Position numbers and translations under genes: made by a program. The notes under the pieces were generated by a model. The model was not told where the DNA came from. It searched no databases and worked only from the letters and a program-made list of their open reading frames with translations. This document shows positions 9,181-14,097 of a stretch of 14,097 nucleotides of DNA, in pieces (the stretch's first letter is position 1; each line of letters starts with the position of its first letter). Source of the stretch: CADEED01 sp035701825 (GTDB lineage Bacteria > Pseudomonadota > Gammaproteobacteria > Steroidobacterales > Steroidobacteraceae); contig DASSRK010000121.1 in assembly GCA_035701825.1 (NCBI GenBank), positions 1-14,097 on the forward strand, given 5' to 3'.

Positions 9181-9941
9181 GCCACCCCTCGCTCTTGGAA
9201 ATCGACTGGGCGCTGCCGCGCGGCGTTCGCGCGGCGTTCACCACGCGCCTCGGCGGCGCGAGCGCGGCGCCGTGGGACTCCTTCAACCTGGCCACGCATG
9301 TCGGCGACGACGCGGCGCACGTCGCCGCCAATCGCGCGCGCCTGCGCACGGTGCTCGATCTGCCGGACGAGCCAGGCTGGCTCAACCAGGTCCACGGACA
9401 CACGGTCGCCGATCTCGATGCCACGCCGCGTGGCGGGCCGCCACCGACGGCGGACGCGGCCATCGCGGGGGCGCCGGGCCGCGCCTGCGTGATCATGGTG
9501 GCCGACTGCCTGCCGGTGCTGTTCGCGAGCCGGGATGGCGCGCGCATCGGCGCCGCGCATGCCGGCTGGCGCGGCCTCGCGGCGGGCGTGCTCGAGGACA
9601 CCGTGCAGGCGCTCGGCGTCGCGCCGGCGCAGTTGTCGGCATGGCTCGGCCCGGCGATCTCGCAGCCGCACTTCGAAGTCGGCGCCGAGGTGCGCGCTGC
9701 ATTCGTGTCCGGCGACGCCGGCGCAAGCGCGTATTTCGAGGCCAATGCGCGCGGGCGCTTCCAGTGCGATCTCGCCGGCCTGGCGCGGCGCCGGCTAACG
9801 GCCCTGGGCGTGGGCGCGATCAGCGGCGGCGGGTGGTGCACCTTCGCCGACCCGGAACGGTTCTACTCGCATCGGCGCGACGCCCAGGCCAGGGGCAGCA
9901 GCGGGCGCCTCGCGGCGCTCGTGTGGAAAACGAAAGGGTAG
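9177..9941 (+). CDS. pgeF: Peptidoglycan editing factor PgeF (YfiH, laccase-domain family)
   Basis: Cytoplasmic protein of the DUF152/YfiH family. In E. coli it removes wrongly incorporated L-serine from peptidoglycan precursors; homologues have also been assigned polyphenol oxidase or purine nucleoside phosphorylase activity. The 254 residues contain FTTRLGG near the start, the metal/active-site histidine H73 (LNQVHGH), C111 (VADCLPV), H128 (GAAHAGWRG), WLGPAI and the C-terminal YSHRRD motif. The His-Cys-His set is complete. Its ATG overlaps the rluD stop by 4 bp, so the two are translationally coupled. It contains one minus-strand GTTAGNCG copy (9792-9799) at a CTA leucine codon. Family assignment is firm; the physiological substrate is inferred from E. 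coli. Confidence 0.94.
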   Translation: MSHPSLLEIDWALPRGVRAAFTTRLGGASAAPWDSFNLATHVGDDAAHVAANRARLRTVLDLPDEPGWLNQVHGHTVADLDATPRGGPPPTADAAIAGAPGRACVIMVADCLPVLFASRDGARIGAAHAGWRGLAAGVLEDTVQALGVAPAQLSAWLGPAISQPHFEVGAEVRAAFVSGDAGASAYFEANARGRFQCDLAGLARRRLTALGVGAISGGGWCTFADPERFYSHRRDAQARGSSGRLAALVWKTKG

Positions 9942-9970
9942 TTGGCCGATACTGCGACGCGGTCGTCGTC

Positions 9971-9976
9971 AAGGAG
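9971..9976 (+). promoter_or_regulatory. Strong Shine-Dalgarno site that fixes the NfeD-like start
   Basis: AAGGAG stands seven bases before the ATG at 9984. It is one of the strongest ribosome-binding sites in the window and rules against the alternative TTG start at 9942. Confidence 0.8.
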
Positions 9977-9983
9977 CGCGGCA

Positions 9984-10421
9984 ATGCCCTCGTGGGGATG
10001 GTTAGTCGTAGGTATTGGTCTGCTCGCGGTCGAGATGTTCGTCATCGATGCGCAGTTCTACCTGGTCTTCCTCGGGGCCTCGGCCGCGCTGGTCGGGCTG
10101 CTGGGCCTCGCCGGCGTCGCCATGCCGGAGTGGGCCGAGTGGCTGACCTTCGCGGTGCTCGCGGTGGTCACCATGGTCGCGTTCCGCCGCCGCCTCTATG
10201 AACTGGTGCGGCGCCAGCAGGGACCGGTCGACGAGCGCATCAACACCGGCGACCTGGTCGTCGTGCCGACGCGCCTCGAGCCCGGCCAGACCTGCCGCGT
10301 CGACTATCGCGGCTCGAGCTGGACCGCGCGCAACACCGGCGGCAGCGCGATCGAGGCGGGCAGCGAAGCGCGCATCAGCAGCGTCGATGGCCTGACCCTC
10401 CACCTCACCACACAGGCGTGA
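9984..10421 (+). CDS. NfeD-like inner membrane protein (YbbJ type)
   Basis: Short NfeD-family protein of 145 residues. About three hydrophobic segments (roughly 5-25, 27-47 and 52-68) are followed by a basic stretch (FRRRLYELVRRQ) and a soluble OB-fold-like domain (about 85-143) with GDLVVVPTRLEPGQ and the VDYRGSSWTAR strand. Proteins of this type are almost always encoded beside an SPFH/band-7 protein, as YbbJ is beside QmcA in E. coli, and are thought to act with it in membrane microdomains; the exact function is not established. That partner follows here with overlapping coding ends. The start is set by an ideal Shine-Dalgarno sequence. A TTG start at 9942 would add 14 polar residues and abut the pgeF stop, which I think less likely. 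One GTTAGNCG copy lies at 10001-10008 (WLVV). Confidence 0.88.
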   Translation: MPSWGWLVVGIGLLAVEMFVIDAQFYLVFLGASAALVGLLGLAGVAMPEWAEWLTFAVLAVVTMVAFRRRLYELVRRQQGPVDERINTGDLVVVPTRLEPGQTCRVDYRGSSWTARNTGGSAIEAGSEARISSVDGLTLHLTTQA

Positions 10422-10426
10422 TCTCC

Positions 10427-11353
10427 ATGGGAACCCTCTACGTCGTCGTCGTCATTGCCATCCTGGTCATCATCGTCGTGGCCCGGACCGCCACGGTGGT
10501 GCCGCAGCAGAGCGCCTACGTGGTCGAGAGCCTCGGCCGCTACAGCCGCACGCTGCAGGCCGGCTTCCACATCCTGATCCCGTTCGTCGAGCGCATCGCC
10601 TACAAACACAACCTCAAGGAACAGGCGATCGACATCCCCGAGCAGATCTGCATCACCAAGGACAACGTGCAGGTGGGCGTCGACGGCGTGCTCTACCTGC
10701 AGATCCTCGATGCCAGCCGCGCGTCCTACGGCATCACCAACTACACCTTCGCGATCACGCAGCTCGCGCAGACCACGCTGCGCAGCGAGATCGGCAAGAT
10801 CGAGCTCGATCGCACCTTCGAGGAGCGCGCGACGATCAACGCCAACGTGGTGAGCGAGCTCGACAAGGCGTCGGCGCCCTGGGGCGTCAAGGTGCTGCGC
10901 TACGAGATCAAGAACATCACGCCGCCGCGCGACGTGCTGCAGGCCATGGAGAAGCAGATGCGCGCGGAGCGCGAGAAGCGCGCCGTGGTGCTGACCTCCG
11001 AGGGCGAGCGCGACGCCAAGATCAACCAGGCGGAAGGCGAGAAGCAGCGCGTGATCAAGGAATCCGAGGCGACCAAGCAGCAGCGCATCAACGAGGCGCA
11101 GGGCCAGGCGGCGGCGATCCTCGCGGTGGCGACCGCGACCGCCGAGGGCCTGGGGCGCGTGGGCCAGGCATTGAACAGCCCGGGCGGCATGGCCGCGATG
11201 CAGCTGCGCGTGGCGGAGGAATACGTCAAGCAGTTCGGCCATCTCGCCGACGAGGCGCAAAGCACGCTGATCGTGCCCGCGAACCTTTCCGACATCGCCT
11301 CGATGATCGCGCTGGCGACCAACGTGGTGAAGAACCAGCCCAGGGCGGAGTAG
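10427..11353 (+). CDS. SPFH/band-7 (stomatin/prohibitin-like) membrane protein, QmcA type
   Basis: Membrane-anchored scaffold of the SPFH family; E. coli QmcA is the closest relative I recognise. The 308-residue protein starts with one transmembrane segment (about 4-19), followed directly by the band-7 domain (about 25-185) with VVPQQSAYVVESLGRYSRTL, GFHILIPFVERI, the DNVQVGVDGVLYLQI strands and PWGVKVLRYEIKNITPP. A charged coiled-coil segment (about 175-235, rich in Glu, Lys and Gln with AEGEKQR repeats) and the C-terminal LIVPANLSD segment complete the family pattern. Such proteins form large ring-shaped oligomers and are linked to protease control and membrane stress. I prefer the ATG at 10427. 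A GTG at 10418 that overlaps the nfeD-like stop would add three residues (MIS). The Shine-Dalgarno sequence is weak, which suggests coupling to the upstream gene. Confidence 0.93.
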   Translation: MGTLYVVVVIAILVIIVVARTATVVPQQSAYVVESLGRYSRTLQAGFHILIPFVERIAYKHNLKEQAIDIPEQICITKDNVQVGVDGVLYLQILDASRASYGITNYTFAITQLAQTTLRSEIGKIELDRTFEERATINANVVSELDKASAPWGVKVLRYEIKNITPPRDVLQAMEKQMRAEREKRAVVLTSEGERDAKINQAEGEKQRVIKESEATKQQRINEAQGQAAAILAVATATAEGLGRVGQALNSPGGMAAMQLRVAEEYVKQFGHLADEAQSTLIVPANLSDIASMIALATNVVKNQPRAE

Positions 11354-11379
11354 CCTCCGGCGCACGCGGGCCTGCGTGC
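11346..11379 (+). other. Two small inverted repeats after the SPFH gene
   Basis: CGGAG/CTCCG (11346-11359, four-base loop) spans the stop codon, and GCACGC/GCGTGC (11362-11379, six-base loop) follows. Both could form hairpins in RNA, but no T tract follows, so a terminator is uncertain. They might instead sit in the leader of the ZIP gene. Confidence 0.3.
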
Positions 11380-11393
11380 TAGGATCGCCCGCC

Positions 11394-12236
11394 TTGAATA
11401 CCCTGATCTGGATAGTCTCGAGCACGCTGGTGTCCGGCGTGCTCTCGGTGCTGGCCGCCGGCCTGTTCCTCGCGTTGCCGGGCCGGCAGCGCGAGGCGGC
11501 GCTGCCGCACCTGGTGAGCTTCGCCACCGGCGCCTTGTTAGGCGCGGCGCTGCTCGCGCTGATCCCGCACGCGGTGATCGGCGCCGGCAGCGAGCGGGTG
11601 CACGAGGTCGGCATCGCGCTGATCGCCGGCATCGCGCTGTTCTTCGTGCTGGAGAAATTCCTGCTGTGGCGTCACTGCCATGACGACCATTGCGACACGC
11701 ACACGGTCGGGGGTCACCTGCATCACCACGACCATGGGCATGCAACCCCGGCGCACCACCACAACCCCGGCACGGAGGACGCGCGCCGCAAGGCGAGCGG
11801 CGCGCTGGTGCTGGTGGGCGATGCCCTGCACAACGTGCTCGACGGCGTGCTGATCGCCGCGGCCTTCCTGACCGATGTGCACCTCGGCTTGGTGACCGCG
11901 GTGGCCATCATGGCGCACGAGATCCCGCAGGAGGTCGGCAACTTCGCGGTGCTGCTGCACTCGGGCATGTCGCGCAGCCGCGCGCTTCTGTTGAACATGC
12001 TGACCAGCCTCACGGCGGTGATCGGCGGCGTGGCCGGATTCTTTGCGCTCGAGCAGACGATGGCGGTATTGCCGTTCGCGCTGGCCGTGGCCGCCTCCAG
12101 CCTGCTGTACGTCGCCGTGGCCGACCTCATTCCCGGCCTGCACCGCCGCATCGATCCGCGCTCCAGCGTCATGCAGGTGCTGCTGATCAGCCTCGGCGTC
12201 GCCGTCATCACTTTCGCGGAACGACATGCCCACTGA
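11394..12236 (+). CDS. ZIP-family divalent metal transporter with histidine-rich loop
   Basis: Inner-membrane transporter of the ZIP family (zinc, iron or other divalent cations into the cytoplasm). The 280-residue protein has about seven to eight hydrophobic segments. The two metal-site helices carry HNVLDG (146-151) and HEIPQE (175-180), the family's binuclear centre motifs, with N183 following (VGNF where many relatives have VGDF). The cytoplasmic loop before them (94-123) has 13 histidines and two cysteines and probably binds metal. I prefer a TTG start at 11394 (MNTLIWIV), with AGGA nine bases upstream; a GTG at 11376 would add six residues (MLGSPA) and has no better ribosome-binding site. 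One GTTAGNCG copy lies at 11537-11544. Substrate cannot be read from the sequence; zinc is the usual guess for this subgroup. Confidence 0.9.
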   Translation: MNTLIWIVSSTLVSGVLSVLAAGLFLALPGRQREAALPHLVSFATGALLGAALLALIPHAVIGAGSERVHEVGIALIAGIALFFVLEKFLLWRHCHDDHCDTHTVGGHLHHHDHGHATPAHHHNPGTEDARRKASGALVLVGDALHNVLDGVLIAAAFLTDVHLGLVTAVAIMAHEIPQEVGNFAVLLHSGMSRSRALLLNMLTSLTAVIGGVAGFFALEQTMAVLPFALAVAASSLLYVAVADLIPGLHRRIDPRSSVMQVLLISLGVAVITFAERHAH

Positions 12237-12273
12237 AGACTGACGACTAACAACCAGCGCGAGGGAGAAGAAG

Positions 12274-13197
12274 ATGGAGAATCCACAGACCGCCGCGACG
12301 CCGCCGTCCGCCGACGCCCGCAGGGCCGAATACGCAACCGCCGTCGAGAAGAACACCGAGTACTACCTGCAGCGCTTCGAGGCTTTCGATGCGGGCGCAC
12401 CACGCGCCGGATGGCATTGGCCGGCGTTCTTCGTGCCCGCCTGCTGGTGCCTGTACCGCAAGCTGTGGGGGTTCGGGGTCCTGTTCGCGCTGTTGCCGCT
12501 GATCGAATTCTTCATCCTGGGCATGCTGCTCGCCATCCTGATCCCGGCCTCGCCGTCGACGGCGCTGGCCGTCGCGGCCATCGGGGGATTGGTGCTGATC
12601 GCGCCGTACATCGTGTTTCCGGTCTATGCGAATTCGCTCTACTGGCGGCGAGTCAGGCACTGGATCGCCGACGCGGAGTCGAGATTCCCCGGCGACGCGT
12701 CGCAACGGCTGGCGCGCCTCGAGCGCGATGGCGGCACCAGCATCGGCCCGTTGATCGCCATCATCATTGGCGGCGGCGTCAGTTTGATCGGGACTCTCGC
12801 GGGGATCGCCATTCCGGCCTACCAGGAATACACCATCCGCTCGCAGATCGCCGAGGGACTCAACCTGGCAACGGAGGTCAAGGCCGAAGTGGCTTACTAC
12901 TGGAAGAACAAGAACGCCTGGCCGGGGCAATCCGATCTCGGCGGCGAGCTGCCACGCGGCAAGTACACCGCGGACATCGGTGTCCAGGGAGGCTCGATCA
13001 TCATTACCTACGGCAACAAAGCCCATCCGGGCATCGCCAGCAAGAGATTGGTTTTGCAGCCGGGCGTGACGGCCGACCAGGACGTGATCTGGGCCTGTGG
13101 CATTACGGCCCTGCCCGAAGGAGTGACACCCGGTGACGGACCGCATGGCAGCGAGGTTCCTCCGAAGTACTTGCCGAAGGCATGTCGGGGCCCGTAG
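12274..13197 (+). CDS. DUF2628-like membrane domain fused to a type IV pilin-like C-terminal domain
   Basis: A 307-residue protein of two parts. Residues 24-155 resemble DUF2628 proteins: a YYLQRFEAFD segment, an aromatic WHWPAFFVPACWCLYRKLWG block (47-66) and hydrophobic helices at about 66-92 and 97-120. A second part begins with a hydrophobic helix (159-183) ending GIAIPAYQEYTIRSQI. That is the pattern of the conserved N-terminal helix of type IV pilins, and it continues with pilin-like strands (YTADIGV, SIIITYGN) and a cysteine pair C275 and C304 ending KYLPKACR, as in the pilin disulfide loop. The prepilin leader and its cleavage site (G followed by FTLIE) are absent, so it should not be processed by PilD or built into a pilus in the usual way. 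GAGGGAG before the ATG is a strong ribosome-binding site. Function unknown; membrane location inferred. Confidence 0.85.
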   Translation: MENPQTAATPPSADARRAEYATAVEKNTEYYLQRFEAFDAGAPRAGWHWPAFFVPACWCLYRKLWGFGVLFALLPLIEFFILGMLLAILIPASPSTALAVAAIGGLVLIAPYIVFPVYANSLYWRRVRHWIADAESRFPGDASQRLARLERDGGTSIGPLIAIIIGGGVSLIGTLAGIAIPAYQEYTIRSQIAEGLNLATEVKAEVAYYWKNKNAWPGQSDLGGELPRGKYTADIGVQGGSIIITYGNKAHPGIASKRLVLQPGVTADQDVIWACGITALPEGVTPGDGPHGSEVPPKYLPKACRGP

Positions 13198-13222
13198 ACC
13201 GGCACATCAGGGCCTTTCCGGA

Positions 13223-13249
13223 CTTGAACGCATGGCGCCCAAGCCCCAA
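13223..13249 (+). promoter_or_regulatory. Sigma-32-like heat-shock promoter for clpB
   Basis: CTTGAA (13223-13228), 15 bases, then CCCCAA (13244-13249) closely match the sigma-32 consensus CTTGAA and CCCCAT with allowed spacing. clpB is a classic sigma-32 gene. The -10 box would place the transcription start within a few bases of the ATG, implying a leaderless or nearly leaderless message, unless another promoter lies upstream. Confidence 0.6.
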
Positions 13250-13259
13250 CTTGGGCGCC
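13234..13259. repeat. Perfect 10-bp inverted repeat abutting the clpB start
   Basis: GGCGCCCAAG (13234-13243) and CTTGGGCGCC (13250-13259) are perfect inverted copies separated by CCCCAA, which is itself the candidate sigma-32 -10 box. The repeat ends one base before the clpB ATG. It could be an operator over the promoter, or a hairpin hiding the start codon in read-through transcripts. No T tract follows, so an intrinsic terminator is unlikely. Confidence 0.6.
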
Positions 13260-13260
13260 T

Positions 13261-14097
<837 letters not shown>

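Larger units (their letters stand above)
3166..12251. repeat. Dispersed 8-base motif GTTAGNCG, seven copies (span of all copies)
   Basis: Plus-strand copies lie at 3166-3173, 8655-8662, 9144-9151, 10001-10008 and 11537-11544; minus-strand copies at 9792-9799 and 12244-12251. Reading the whole window, these are the only places where TTAG or its complement CTAA occurs. A longer consensus TTGTTAGNCGT fits three copies exactly. Six are inside genes of unrelated function and one is intergenic. The entry spans the set; it is not a continuous element. Confidence 0.6.

Noticed and set aside
9942..9983. TTG start for the NfeD-like gene right after the pgeF stop
   Set aside because: The ATG at 9984 has AAGGAG seven bases upstream and starts at the natural membrane segment; the extra 14 residues are polar and lack a ribosome-binding site.
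10304..11632. Minus-strand open frame (about 442 codons) opposite the SPFH gene
   Set aside because: Antisense shadow with low-complexity composition; the opposite strand has a full SPFH protein.
12200..12273. Possible sigma-54 promoter before the DUF2628-pilin gene as a PilR target
   Set aside because: I looked for a GG-N10-GC core of the TGGCAC/TTGC type and found none.

Overview
The window is very GC-rich, densely coding chromosomal DNA from a gammaproteobacterium, and it looks like core rather than accessory genome. Two gene neighbourhoods point to the Xanthomonadales/Nevskiales/Steroidobacter part of the class: pilS-pilR divergent from sucC-sucD, and bamD divergent from rluD-pgeF with clpB downstream. 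I recognise these arrangements from memory of related genomes; no database was searched. No tRNA, rRNA, CRISPR array or complete transposase gene is visible.

Layout. Bases 1-2924 (minus strand) hold the two-component pair pilS-pilR, the regulator of type IV pilin expression; pilR runs off the left edge before its DNA-binding domain. Bases 3056-6944 (plus strand) hold sucC, sucD and nadE with gaps of 12 and 10 bp: succinyl-CoA synthetase of the TCA cycle followed by glutamine-dependent NAD+ synthetase. SucD carries an unusual lysine/alanine-rich tail of about 64 residues. Bases 6945-7272 contain no gene. They are filled by a roughly 326-bp imperfect palindrome that looks like a MITE (a non-autonomous mobile repeat), wedged exactly between the convergent genes nadE and bamD.

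Bases 7273-8103 (minus) encode the outer-membrane assembly lipoprotein BamD. Divergent from it, 8167-9941 encode RluD (23S rRNA pseudouridine synthase) and PgeF (peptidoglycan editing), overlapping by 4 bp. In E. coli the next gene is clpB. Here four membrane-protein genes lie between: an NfeD-like protein, a QmcA-type SPFH/band-7 protein, a ZIP-family metal transporter with a histidine-rich loop, and a protein joining a DUF2628-like membrane domain to a type IV pilin-like C-terminal domain without a prepilin leader. clpB begins at 13261, behind a heat-shock (sigma-32-like) promoter match and a perfect 10-bp inverted repeat that ends one base before the start codon; it runs off the right edge after its first Walker B motif.

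Most of the window is well-understood housekeeping, and I see no complete new system. The observations most worth a second look are: (1) an 8-base motif GTTAGNCG that accounts for all seven TTAG/CTAA tetramers I could find in the window; (2) the palindromic element at 6949-7274; (3) the DUF2628-pilin fusion; (4) the histone H1-like tail on SucD; (5) the palindrome overlapping the clpB promoter and start.
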